Origin: Pseudomonadota bacterium | Lineage (GTDB): Bacteria > Pseudomonadota > Gammaproteobacteria > Pseudomonadales > Azotimanducaceae | DNA length: 8,465 nt | NCBI GenBank assembly: GCA_027622495.1 | Contig: JAQBYL010000165.1 | Coordinates: forward strand, 1 to 8,465 | Direction: 5' to 3' | In this document: positions 1 through 7,766 of the stretch, one piece after another | Layout of the letters: each line of letters begins with the position of its first letter | How positions within the stretch are numbered: position 1 is the stretch's first letter | The notes under the pieces: generated by a model | What the model was told of the DNA's origin: nothing | Seen by the model: the letters and a program-made list of their open reading frames with translations, nothing else | Database searches by the model: none | Translations under genes and position numbers: made by a program

Positions 1-1036
1 GCACAAACGCATCCGACAGATCATCGATCAGTGTTTCCGGTTCGGGATACTGTTTGAAATAGGTGTCGTCTGCGAGCACCTCGACGGGTGAAATACTCGA
101 CGCACTGTTGGCCTGCACATTGACACTCAATGTGCGTGAGATGGGCTCACCCACCTCAAAGGCGGTTCTGTCCGGGTCCCAGGTTTCGCTGATCGTGACA
201 TCGGTTGCCGGTAGCCAGGGTTGATCCGCTGGGTACTCGGGGGGAATCGGCAAAACCTTGAGCACCAGTTCGTCGGTGCTGACCCGCACACCCGAGCGGC
301 GCAGACGACCGCGGGATTGCAGGCGGATGCTGCTGGTTACAGAAATCTGCGGTATCACCAGATCACCGCTGTGTTCCGGAAAGATGGCAAATCGCTGTTC
401 CAGCACACCGTAGCGCTCGCCATCCCTGAATTCCGTACTGGATCGCATGTCGCCCATGCTGATGACCACAGCGTTGGTGAGATCCGGCATGTCAGGCAGG
501 TCACTGTATATCTGCACGCCGCCGGAGTAGTAAAGGCGGCGGGTCAGGATAGTCTGCGCCTGAACATAAACCGGGTCTTCGGAGACTTCCGTTTCGAAAA
601 ATATCATGCGTTCAATGCTGGCCCTGACATCGGGATCCAGTGGATTGACCCGGATCTCAACAGGCTCACTGGTCTCACCCGCGGTGCTCAGGGGCGGGAT
701 CTCCAGGACACCGGTACGTTTCGGGCGCAATGAAATCTGGTATTCAACCCAGCTCTGAACTCGGCCGTTGATACTTCTGAACTGGCTTGATGTGTTAGTT
801 CCGAGAACTTCGAAGTCATTGTCGAGTGGACTCAGGTCGATTTCTTCCGCCTGATTGGAGCCTGCTACCCGCAATGTGAACATCACAGTTTCCATTTCGT
901 CCACCGTGGCCGGATCAACACTTGCGGTGATGATCGACCAGGCCTGACTGCAGATCATCAGCAGTAGACCCGCACACAGACCAGCTAGCTTATGCGCCTG
1001 GCTACCTTGACTACCTTGGTTGACAAGGCTGTTCAC
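1..1036 (-). CDS. batD: BatD-like protein (aerotolerance operon), 3' end missing
   Basis: This frame is open from a GTG at 1036 to the left edge: 345 codons plus one base, with no stop, so the C-terminus is outside the window. Residues 1-33 look like a signal peptide, with a polar start, a lysine at 16 and a hydrophobic core LAGLCAGLLLMICS (17-30). The rest is beta-rich. It shows features usual in BatD: an NG..QSWVEYQISLRP stretch near 90-105, LEIPPL near 111-116, RRLYYSGGVQIY near 166-177, and RYGVLEQRFAIFPEHSGDLVIP near 208-229, broken here only for naming. BatD proteins are periplasmic, with a C-terminal membrane anchor that would lie off-window. The GTG start is chosen because GTGA overlaps the stop of the fused batB/C gene by 4 nt and AGGAGA lies 7 nt upstream (1044-1049). 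It is the last visible gene of the moxR-bat operon. Family membership is confident; its molecular role is unknown in the family generally. Confidence 0.9.
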   Translation of the reverse strand, partial: MNSLVNQGSQGSQAHKLAGLCAGLLLMICSQAWSIITASVDPATVDEMETVMFTLRVAGSNQAEEIDLSPLDNDFEVLGTNTSSQFRSINGRVQSWVEYQISLRPKRTGVLEIPPLSTAGETSEPVEIRVNPLDPDVRASIERMIFFETEVSEDPVYVQAQTILTRRLYYSGGVQIYSDLPDMPDLTNAVVISMGDMRSSTEFRDGERYGVLEQRFAIFPEHSGDLVIPQISVTSSIRLQSRGRLRRSGVRVSTDELVLKVLPIPPEYPADQPWLPATDVTISETWDPDRTAFEVGEPISRTLSVNVQANSASSISPVEVLADDTYFKQYPEPETLIDDLSDAFV

Positions 1037-2715
1037 CAGATCTTCTCCTGCTGTCGATCGCGGTAGTCACCACGGCGTAACCGCTGATTGGTTTCGTATT
1101 GGAACTTACGCCGTAGCAACCCACCTGGATCGTCGGGTACACGGCGCAACCAGGCTTCCAGCGCTTCCTGCTTTTCATCTCGCGATGCCTGATCAAGGTC
1201 CGACTGCGCATCGGTTTGCTCATCACTGTCGGAGCTACTTTCTTCGCTCTCGTCCTGCTGCTGCTGTTGTTGTTGCTCGGCCTGTTGGTCCTGGCTCTGC
1301 TGCTGGTCTTCGGCAGATTCACCACTCTGGGGCTGACTGTCTGCGTTTTCGCTGGATGATTCCTGCTGCTTCAGCAGTTCCTCGACCAGTGCTTTATTGA
1401 ATGCAGCATCCTCGTGGTCGGGGTTGCTGCTCAACACCTGGTCGTAGGCATCGATGGCCATGCGCAATTCGCCGGCTTTCGCCAGTGCGTTGCCGAGGTT
1501 GTAGCGTGCTTCGGGCAGTGAACTCGCCGCGAAGCCCTGTGCGGCTACACCAAAATCACCACCGTGGTAATACGCGACTGCCTCCCAGTCAGGGTCTTCG
1601 AACAGCTCAGCCGCACGCTGCGGATCACCGGAGCGCAGTTGTTGAATCCCCTGATGATCCCGGCGTGCCCAGAGATCGTCCCAGAGGTTAGCGTCGGCGG
1701 GCAGCGGGACCAGGCAGATTGCGATCACAGCGAGGGTGCCGCGTCTGAACCCGAGCAGCAGGAGGGGTATCAGCGCAAGCGTGATCCAGTAGCCAGAATC
1801 GCTCCAGGTGTCGAAGTCACGCTCCACTTCTACCGTTTGATCATCTCCAGGCAGAGGCGTTGACATTACAGCGTTGATATCCGCATCACCCACGGCGAGG
1901 GTTCGGTAGTAACCGTGCGCCAGATCGGCGATGCTCTGCAGTCGATCTTCATCCAGGGTGGGTTGGATTAGATCCCCCTGTTCCGTCTGCAGACGGCGCC
2001 CCGGCTGGTTGGCAAAGTCCAGCGGTATCGGCCCACCGCGGCGCGTGCCAACCCCGAGGATCGATATCGGAAAGCGCGGATCAGCAAAATCGGTTACATC
2101 GCTCAGGCGGTCTACACCATCGGTTACCAGCAGGATCCGGCCGCGGTCGATGTGAGCGTTGCTGAAAAGCTCATGGGCTTTCTGCAGTCCGTTTTTCACG
2201 TTGCTGCCGAGCACCGGCATCATGTCCGGGCTGAGGGCAGGCAGCAGGTTTTCGATGGTCCGGATGTCGTCGGTGAGGGGTGTCACGGCATGGGCATCAC
2301 CCGCATACACAACCAGGGCCGTATACCCTTCAGTGCGCGCTCGCAGCACATCGGTAATTTCCTGGCGGGCGCGGATCAGGCGCGATGGCGCGATATCTTC
2401 AACATACATAGACAGAGAAAGATCGAGAATCAGGACCATGGCATCGTTGCGCTGTTCCACAGGCTGCGGCAGGCGTTCCCAGGTAGGACCGGCGAGGCCA
2501 ACACAGGCGAGCGCGAGACCGATCCCGATAAAGAGGCCCAGACGGCGACCAAACGGCCGGCTTTGTCCCTCGATCAGAACTTTGAGCAGTTGTGGTGCGA
2601 TCAGATTCTCCCAGTGGGAACCATAAGCGTGATGTCGGTTCCACAGCACGGCGATCAAAACTGCTGCGCCACATCCAATCAGCCATAACGGTCTCAAGAA
2701 GTGAAACTCGTCCAT
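1033..2715 (-). CDS. Fused BatB/BatC: membrane VWA domain protein with TPR and Q-rich tail
   Basis: A 560-residue protein joining what are separate BatB and BatC proteins in some bacteria. Membrane segments are near 9-25 and 58-76, followed by a VWA domain (about 90-285) with the metal-site motif DLSLS (98-102), GSN (170-172) and TDG (198-200). Two more hydrophobic segments (308-323, 327-338) follow; the second ends in PADA and would put the rest in the periplasm. Residues about 345-447 are TPR-like (EARYNLGNALAKAGELRMAI at 402-421). Residues 448-516 are low-complexity Q/S/E/D with seven Gln at 481-487. A conserved tail near 522-541 (WLRRVPDDPGGLL) ends the protein. The ATG at 2715 is chosen because TGATG overlaps the batA stop by 1 nt; a reading from 2757 would add 14 residues inside batA. 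The family is linked to MoxR ATPases; binding partners are unknown. Confidence 0.93.
   Translation of the reverse strand: MDEFHFLRPLWLIGCGAAVLIAVLWNRHHAYGSHWENLIAPQLLKVLIEGQSRPFGRRLGLFIGIGLALACVGLAGPTWERLPQPVEQRNDAMVLILDLSLSMYVEDIAPSRLIRARQEITDVLRARTEGYTALVVYAGDAHAVTPLTDDIRTIENLLPALSPDMMPVLGSNVKNGLQKAHELFSNAHIDRGRILLVTDGVDRLSDVTDFADPRFPISILGVGTRRGGPIPLDFANQPGRRLQTEQGDLIQPTLDEDRLQSIADLAHGYYRTLAVGDADINAVMSTPLPGDDQTVEVERDFDTWSDSGYWITLALIPLLLLGFRRGTLAVIAICLVPLPADANLWDDLWARRDHQGIQQLRSGDPQRAAELFEDPDWEAVAYYHGGDFGVAAQGFAASSLPEARYNLGNALAKAGELRMAIDAYDQVLSSNPDHEDAAFNKALVEELLKQQESSSENADSQPQSGESAEDQQQSQDQQAEQQQQQQQDESEESSSDSDEQTDAQSDLDQASRDEKQEALEAWLRRVPDDPGGLLRRKFQYETNQRLRRGDYRDRQQEKIW
1044..1049 (-). 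promoter_or_regulatory. Shine-Dalgarno site for batD
   Basis: AGGAGA on the minus strand lies 7 nt before the GTG at 1036-1034, inside the last codons of the fused batB/C gene. It supports the GTG start and the 4-nt overlapping stop/start arrangement. Confidence 0.7.
1168..1374 (-). repeat. Low-complexity Q/S/E-rich coding tract with CAG/CAA run
   Basis: This stretch encodes residues 448-516 of the fused BatB/BatC, dominated by Gln, Ser, Glu and Asp. At 1255-1275 there are seven consecutive glutamine codons, three CAA then four CAG, preceded by QQQSQDQQAE. It reads as a flexible periplasmic linker between the TPR segment and the conserved C-terminal motif. The trinucleotide run could vary in length between strains. 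Confidence 0.85.
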
Positions 2716-3716
2716 CACACGCTTACCAGTCGCGGCGGTGCCACCAGCAGGACGCACAACGTGATCCAGGCAAAGGTAAGCGGCCAGAAATACAGGGCAA
2801 CCACTGGTCGATAGGTCTCCGGGTCCTGTTCGATTGGTTCTAACTCTTCGATAAGCTGATAAATCTCCGCCAGTTTTTCGGTGTTCTGAGCTCTGAAATA
2901 GCGACCGTTGGTCAGGTCGGCGATCGCCTTGAGGGTATCTTCATCCAGTTCGACCGACGGGTTAACAATACGCGAACCCAGCGCCCCGAAGACACTCGGC
3001 ATGCGCATTTCGTCGGCGCCGACCCCAATCGTATAGATGGTGACATTTTCAAGCTGGGCAAGTTCCGCGGCCTTGCGCGGCGCCACGGCGCCGACATTAC
3101 TTGCTCCGTCGGTGAGCAGGATCAGAACACGCTGACTTTCGGGTCTCTGCTTAAGCCTTTTAACCGCAAGCCCGATGGCGTCGCCGATGGCGGTTTTACC
3201 GCCAGCAATACCAACCGGCGCTTCGATCAGAAGGCGGTTGACACTGGTCAGGTCAAACGTCAGAGGCGCCTGCACATAGGCGTTGGTACCGAACAGGATC
3301 AACCCCACCCGATCACCCTGGCGCGCTTCAACAAACTGCGAAACTACTGCCTTGACGACCACCAGACGATCCACCAGCTGGCCACCGAGTTGCATGTCTT
3401 CGGTGCCCATGCTGCCGGAGATGTCCACAGCCAGCATCAGATCGCGCCCTGTTGTGGGCAGTGAGATTGCGTCCCCTATCCATTGCGGTCGGGCAGAAGC
3501 ACTGACCAGTCCCACCCAGGCGAGAACAAGCAGAATAGCCCGCCACGGTATCTGACCACCATCACCGGTAGCGCCAGCCACTTCTTTGATCTGGAATGTG
3601 TGAATATTCGGCACTGTGAGTGCTGCCTGTTCGTGTCTGGCCGGTGGCATGAGATAGCGGATCAGAAGCGGCAGCGGCAGCAGCGCGAACATCCATGGCC
3701 AGATCCACTCGATCAT
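2715..3716 (-). CDS. batA: BatA-like membrane protein with VWA domain
   Basis: A 333-residue protein with hydrophobic segments near 5-22, 57-75 and 305-326. Between the second and third lies a VWA domain (about 90-290), expected on the periplasmic side. A complete metal-ion-dependent adhesion site is visible: DISGSM (98-103), GGKTAIGD with Thr175 (172-179) and LTDG (201-204). Length and segment order fit BatA, which normally precedes BatB. The ATG at 3716 overlaps the stop of the DUF4381 gene as ATGA (4 nt), supporting coupling; only a weak purine-rich site precedes it. BatA and BatB are thought to work together with a MoxR ATPase in metal-dependent protein assembly; the client protein is not known. 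It differs from the BatB part by keeping the canonical DxSGS and Thr residues and by lacking a TPR extension. Confidence 0.93.
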   Translation of the reverse strand: MIEWIWPWMFALLPLPLLIRYLMPPARHEQAALTVPNIHTFQIKEVAGATGDGGQIPWRAILLVLAWVGLVSASARPQWIGDAISLPTTGRDLMLAVDISGSMGTEDMQLGGQLVDRLVVVKAVVSQFVEARQGDRVGLILFGTNAYVQAPLTFDLTSVNRLLIEAPVGIAGGKTAIGDAIGLAVKRLKQRPESQRVLILLTDGASNVGAVAPRKAAELAQLENVTIYTIGVGADEMRMPSVFGALGSRIVNPSVELDEDTLKAIADLTNGRYFRAQNTEKLAEIYQLIEELEPIEQDPETYRPVVALYFWPLTFAWITLCVLLVAPPRLVSV

Positions 3717-4195
3717 GGCCGCACCGCCTTGAGCAGGTGCAGCAGGCAGGCGTGCAGCTCCGGAACGATGTTCTTGTCAGGAAGCTGCGGCGCAAACCGT
3801 TCGTCCCCCAGATAGTGTCCGGGTCCGCTCACAAACTGATCCGATCCGTCGATCTGATCCAGGGCCGCAAGCCAGGCATCCCCATGCAGAGGTGCGATGT
3901 TCTGGTGATGCAGACTGCGGACCAGCAATCGCTTGAGGATTTCGTTGCTCTCGTTCAGATACTGTTGAACATCCAACAGATCTTGTGAGTAGCGCTCATG
4001 CACCCGTCGATACAGGGCAAGCGCATCCCTGATCGGTTGACGCTCGCGCCACGCTCTGATCAGGAGCCAGATCCCATAGGCTGCAGCGGCCAGGAGCAGT
4101 AAAGCCAGCACCCACCAACCCGGTGCGGGTGGCCACATCCCGGGCACCTCCGGCAGGTGCAGATCTCGAAGTTGCGCAAGTGGGTCAGCGGGCAC
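3713..4195 (-). CDS. DUF4381 single-pass membrane protein
   Basis: A 160-residue protein. The N-terminus has the family signature LRDLHLPEVPGMWPPAPGWW (9-28), followed by one membrane segment (about 26-47, WWVLALLLLAAAAYGIWLLI). A basic, helical, probably cytoplasmic part follows, with YLNESNEILKRLLVR (79-93) and GDAWLAALDQ (105-114). DUF4381 proteins are typically encoded between a DUF58 gene and batA in gammaproteobacteria, exactly as here; their biochemical role is undescribed. The GTG at 4195 is chosen because GAGGA sits 6 nt upstream and the signature begins only nine residues later. It starts 9 nt after the DUF58 stop and its own stop overlaps batA by 4 nt. Family assignment is firm; function is open. 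Confidence 0.9.
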   Translation of the reverse strand: MPADPLAQLRDLHLPEVPGMWPPAPGWWVLALLLLAAAAYGIWLLIRAWRERQPIRDALALYRRVHERYSQDLLDVQQYLNESNEILKRLLVRSLHHQNIAPLHGDAWLAALDQIDGSDQFVSGPGHYLGDERFAPQLPDKNIVPELHACLLHLLKAVRP

Positions 4196-4201
4196 GGCTC
4201 G

Positions 4202-4206
4202 TCCTC
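4202..4206 (-). promoter_or_regulatory. Shine-Dalgarno site for the DUF4381 gene
   Basis: GAGGA on the minus strand, 6 nt before the GTG at 4195. It shares bases with the TGA stop of the upstream DUF58 gene, so termination and re-initiation occur at nearly the same spot, and it decides the GTG start. Confidence 0.7.
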
Positions 4207-5128
4207 ACAACCATCCGACCACACCGTTGAGCGGGTCGGCGGTTGTCAGCGAAACGTAGCGGATTGCGAGCTCGCTGCAGGTCTTTTCGAGCAGCCGTTC
4301 GGTATTCTCGTGGGACCGGTGGTAGCTGGTTCGCAGATTGAGATTGCCCGAGTGAAACTGCCAGCGCGTGTGTCCGTCTGTTACGGTGTATTCATCCGCG
4401 GGGGGCAGATCGTGTTCGAGCTTGTCGCTCATACGCACGGCGATGACCTCACCATGTCTTGAGAGGCTGCGCATGTGCGAGCGCCACACGTCCAGATGAT
4501 CGTTGAACCCGGAGATCAGAATCACCCGGAAGTTGCTTTTAACCATTCGGTTGGTCTGGGTGAGAGCTTCGTTGAGCACCTCCGCGCTGACACTCTCGCC
4601 ACCGGCGCTCAGTTTGCAGTTGAACTGGGCCAGATCAGTCAGGTATCTGGATGCACCCTTGGTGCTCCGATAAGGCTTGTGGGTAGCATACGAGGTGTTC
4701 CCGATGATCTGGCCGCCCGCGCGGTCGTGGCTTGCCAGCGTATGCCAGGTCAGCATTGCGGACAGTTCCGCAGCCGCCACAGATTTGAGTCTCAGCTCAC
4801 TGCCAAAGAACATGCTCTGGGTCTGATCGGTGATGACCACGGTCGGGCGTTCCCGCTCTTCACGGAACACCTTGGTGTGCGGTTTGTTCTTTCGGGCGGT
4901 CACCCGCCAGTCGATGGTGCGGATGTCGTCGCCCGGCTGGTAAAGCCTGACCTCGGCAAAATCGATTCCACGCCCTTTGGCTTTGGCAAGCCGGATACCT
5001 GCCCGTGAGCCGATGTTCGGGCGGCGTTGCGTGGATCCGGTCAGATGGCGGTAACGCAGGCTCAACAATATATCGAGATCAACGTAGGCACCTTCCAGCA
5101 GGTCATCTGAATGGGCTGGTTCGCTCAC
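4205..5128 (-). CDS. DUF58 family protein, MoxR-associated
   Basis: A 307-residue soluble protein without evident membrane segments. The DUF58 signature is clear: GRGIDFAEVRLYQPGDDIR (52-70) followed by TIDWRVTAR. A VWA-like fold follows, with VVITDQTQSMFFGS (97-110), where D101, T103 and S105 correspond to the metal-binding DxSxS. Later ILISGFNDH appears where VWA domains usually have an acidic residue after the Ser or Thr. The metal site may therefore be altered. It probably acts in the cytoplasm next to the MoxR ATPase encoded just upstream; the two gene types are very commonly paired. The GTG at 5128 abuts the TAA stop of the ATPase gene directly (TAAGTG) with no good Shine-Dalgarno sequence, suggesting translational coupling. 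A slightly internal start cannot be excluded, but the next ATG would remove the conserved region. Confidence 0.93.
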   Translation of the reverse strand: MSEPAHSDDLLEGAYVDLDILLSLRYRHLTGSTQRRPNIGSRAGIRLAKAKGRGIDFAEVRLYQPGDDIRTIDWRVTARKNKPHTKVFREERERPTVVITDQTQSMFFGSELRLKSVAAAELSAMLTWHTLASHDRAGGQIIGNTSYATHKPYRSTKGASRYLTDLAQFNCKLSAGGESVSAEVLNEALTQTNRMVKSNFRVILISGFNDHLDVWRSHMRSLSRHGEVIAVRMSDKLEHDLPPADEYTVTDGHTRWQFHSGNLNLRTSYHRSHENTERLLEKTCSELAIRYVSLTTADPLNGVVGWL

Positions 5129-6100
<972 letters not shown>

Positions 6101-6129
6101 TGAAAATCGCCTGTTAAAAAAGAGGCGCT

Positions 6130-6157
6130 ATTGTAGCGAAGCGAGATTGCAGGTCCA
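6130..6157 (-). promoter_or_regulatory. Candidate sigma-70 promoter of the moxR-bat operon
   Basis: On the minus strand TGGACC (6152-6157, 4 of 6 to the -35 consensus) is followed by a 16-nt spacer and TACAAT (6130-6135, 5 of 6 to the -10 consensus). Transcription would begin near 6122-6124, leaving a leader of about 22 nt before the TTG at 6100. The placement relative to the first operon gene is right; no transcript evidence is available. Confidence 0.55.
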
Positions 6158-6289
6158 CAGGCACTCAGAACATCCGCGGTACGTTGAGACCGATGGATAC
6201 GGTTCACCGGTATTTTCGCGACCTTTACGGTTGGCCGGCGGTGCGGCGGTAGCAAGACAGAGCAAGTTTGAGTAAATTGACCTGCAATC
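6145..6289. repeat. Inverted repeat flanking the divergent promoter region
   Basis: GATTGCAGGTC at 6145-6155 is the exact reverse complement of GACCTGCAATC at 6279-6289, 11 of 11 bases, with 123 nt between the arms. Similarity extends outward: each arm ends in GCTATT or its complement AATAGC (6127-6132 against 6294-6299), with 8 extra bases in the left arm. The left arm overlaps the -35 element and spacer of the moxR promoter candidate. It could be a shared operator, an old inverted duplication or the ends of a small decayed element. Confidence 0.6.
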
Positions 6290-6332
6290 GCGAAATAGCA
6301 GCATCGGGGAGGCTGTGGCTCGAGGCGCCCAT

Positions 6333-6361
6333 TTCGCAAGTCGTTGCGGTGGGTCCATACT
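6333..6361 (+). promoter_or_regulatory. Weak candidate promoter for amt
   Basis: TTCGCA (6333-6338) and CATACT (6356-6361) are separated by 17 nt and each match the sigma-70 consensus at 4 of 6 positions. This would give a leader of roughly 70 nt before the ATG at 6438. The match is poor enough to arise by chance; no sigma-54 site, common for nitrogen-regulated amt genes, was found. Confidence 0.2.
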
Positions 6362-6422
6362 GCCAGTTACCAGAATTTTCCCGGGCAGCAGAACTGTGAG
6401 CGCCGGCCTGTATCCGGTTTAG

Positions 6423-6428
6423 AGGAGG
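6423..6428 (+). promoter_or_regulatory. Shine-Dalgarno site for amt
   Basis: AGGAGG followed by GG lies 9 nt before the ATG at 6438. It is the strongest ribosome binding site in the window and argues for that ATG over an in-frame GTG at 6489. Confidence 0.85.
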
Positions 6429-6437
6429 GGAGTCAAC

Positions 6438-7766
6438 ATGAGAGCAGTTAATCCGGGCCACAAGGTCCGTCCGGGCCCCAAGGCCCATGTGGGTCTGATA
6501 GCCCGACTGGGCGGCCTGCTCGCCGCTTTCGCCGCGGGTCCGGTGTTTGCCGATGATCTGAATACCGGTGACACAGCCTGGATCCTGACATCGACAGCAC
6601 TGGTCCTGTTCATGACCATTCCCGGTTTGTCGCTCTTCTACTCTGGTCTGGTACGCAAGAAAAATGCGCTCAGTGTGCTGACCCAGTGTTTCGCGATCAC
6701 CTGCATGATGAGCATTCTGTGGCTTGTTGTAGGCTACAGCCTGGCTTTCTCCGAAGGTAATGCCTTCATTGGCGATCTGAGCAAGGTGCTGTTTGCCGGG
6801 GTGATGGAAGACTCCATGCAGGGTCAGATTCCGGAAACGTCTTTCGCCCTGTTTCAGATGACATTCGCCATCATCACACCCGCGCTGATCATCGGTGGCT
6901 TTGCCGAGCGTATGCGTTTTTCCGCGGTCATCATTTTCTGCTCTGCCTGGTTGCTGCTGGTGTACGCACCGATCTGTCACTGGGTCTGGGGCGGCGGCTG
7001 GCTGAGCGCATTAGGTCTCATGGATTTTGCCGGTGGAACGGTGGTTCACATCACTGCTGGCACAGCTGCAATCGTTGCGGCCATGGTGCTCGGCAAACGC
7101 ACTGGCTTTCCAACCCAGCCCATGCCACCCCATAACATGACATTGACTGTTGCCGGTGCCGGCATGCTCTGGGTGGGCTGGTTCGGCTTTAATGGTGGCA
7201 GTGCACTGGCCGCCAATGGCGATGCCGCCATGGCCATGCTGGTAACCCATCTATCAGCATCTGCGGGTGCGTTCACCTGGATGGTGGTGGAATGGATCAA
7301 GTACGGCAAACCCAGTGCCCTCGGTGCAGTGACCGGCATGGTTGCCGGCCTTGGCACCATCACACCGGCGTCGGGGTACGTAGGCCCGGCTGGGGCGCTG
7401 GTTATTGGCACCGCGGCGGGATTCGTCTGCTTTTTTGCTACCAACTTCATCAAACGATCACTCAAGATCGATGACTCGCTGGATGTGTTTCCGGTCCACG
7501 GTGTAGGTGGAGTCCTTGGCACGCTGCTCACCGGCTTTTTTGCCAGCAATGCGCTGGGCGTCTTCAGTGGCCAGCAGGAAATCGCGATCGGCAGCCAGTT
7601 GGGTACACAGGCGCTCGGTGCAGGCGTCACCCTGGTCTACACCGCTGTTGTCACCTGGTTCATCCTCAAGGTGACGGGTCTCATGGTCCCGCTACGGGTG
7701 AGCGAAGAACAGGAACAGGAAGGTCTGGACCTGGTGATGCACAACGAACGTGGTTACGATTTCTGA
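6438..7766 (+). CDS. amtB: Ammonium transporter, Amt/MEP/Rh family
   Basis: A 442-residue inner-membrane channel that conducts ammonium/ammonia. A signal peptide with an unusually long polar start precedes probable cleavage after GPVFA (34-38), as in E. coli AmtB, whose mature form has 11 membrane helices. Matching to E. coli with a constant offset of 36, the pore residues are all present: F143 (F107), F251 (F215), W184 (W148), S255 (S219), D196 (D160), and the twin histidines H204 (H168) and H354 (H318). Signatures include DFAGGTVVHI (196-205) and VFPVHGVGGVLGT (350-362). The C-terminal tail EEQEQEGLD (423-431) belongs to the cytoplasmic region that regulates gating and meets PII proteins in the family. 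The ATG has a strong ribosome site; a GTG at 6489 (residue 18) would give a shorter conventional signal peptide. No glnK is adjacent: upstream is the divergent moxR gene, downstream a convergent ligase gene. Confidence 0.98.
   Translation: MRAVNPGHKVRPGPKAHVGLIARLGGLLAAFAAGPVFADDLNTGDTAWILTSTALVLFMTIPGLSLFYSGLVRKKNALSVLTQCFAITCMMSILWLVVGYSLAFSEGNAFIGDLSKVLFAGVMEDSMQGQIPETSFALFQMTFAIITPALIIGGFAERMRFSAVIIFCSAWLLLVYAPICHWVWGGGWLSALGLMDFAGGTVVHITAGTAAIVAAMVLGKRTGFPTQPMPPHNMTLTVAGAGMLWVGWFGFNGGSALAANGDAAMAMLVTHLSASAGAFTWMVVEWIKYGKPSALGAVTGMVAGLGTITPASGYVGPAGALVIGTAAGFVCFFATNFIKRSLKIDDSLDVFPVHGVGGVLGTLLTGFFASNALGVFSGQQEIAIGSQLGTQALGAGVTLVYTAVVTWFILKVTGLMVPLRVSEEQEQEGLDLVMHNERGYDF

Larger units (their letters stand above)
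6101..6437. other. Divergent intergenic region between the moxR operon and amt
   Basis: This is 337 nt without a convincing gene. From left to right it holds a short leader of the moxR gene, its promoter candidate (6130-6157), the left arm of an inverted repeat (6127-6155), a direct repeat TACGGTTnnCCGG at 6198-6210 and 6226-6238, the right arm of the inverted repeat (6279-6299), a weak promoter candidate for amt (6333-6361) and the amt ribosome binding site. Reading frames that cross it lack recognisable protein features and run antisense into neighbouring genes. Confidence 0.85.

Noticed and set aside
221..733. Plus-strand reading frame of 170 codons
   Set aside because: It is antisense to batD, whose frame shows clear family features throughout; the plus-strand product has no recognisable motif.
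2152..2688. Plus-strand reading frame of 178 codons
   Set aside because: It is antisense to the VWA domain of the fused BatB/BatC.
2716..2757. Upstream start that would lengthen BatB/BatC by 14 residues
   Set aside because: The extension lies inside batA, while the ATG at 2715 overlaps the batA stop in the usual TGATG form and begins right before the first membrane segment.
6232..6244. Possible sigma-54 promoter for amt (TGGCC...TGC)
   Set aside because: The GG and GC pairs are separated by 8 nt rather than the required 10, and the flanking bases do not fit.
6225..6980. Minus-strand reading frame of 251 codons
   Set aside because: It runs antisense to amt and through the intergenic region; its composition (many His, Gln, Gly) is typical of a shadow frame and no domain is visible.
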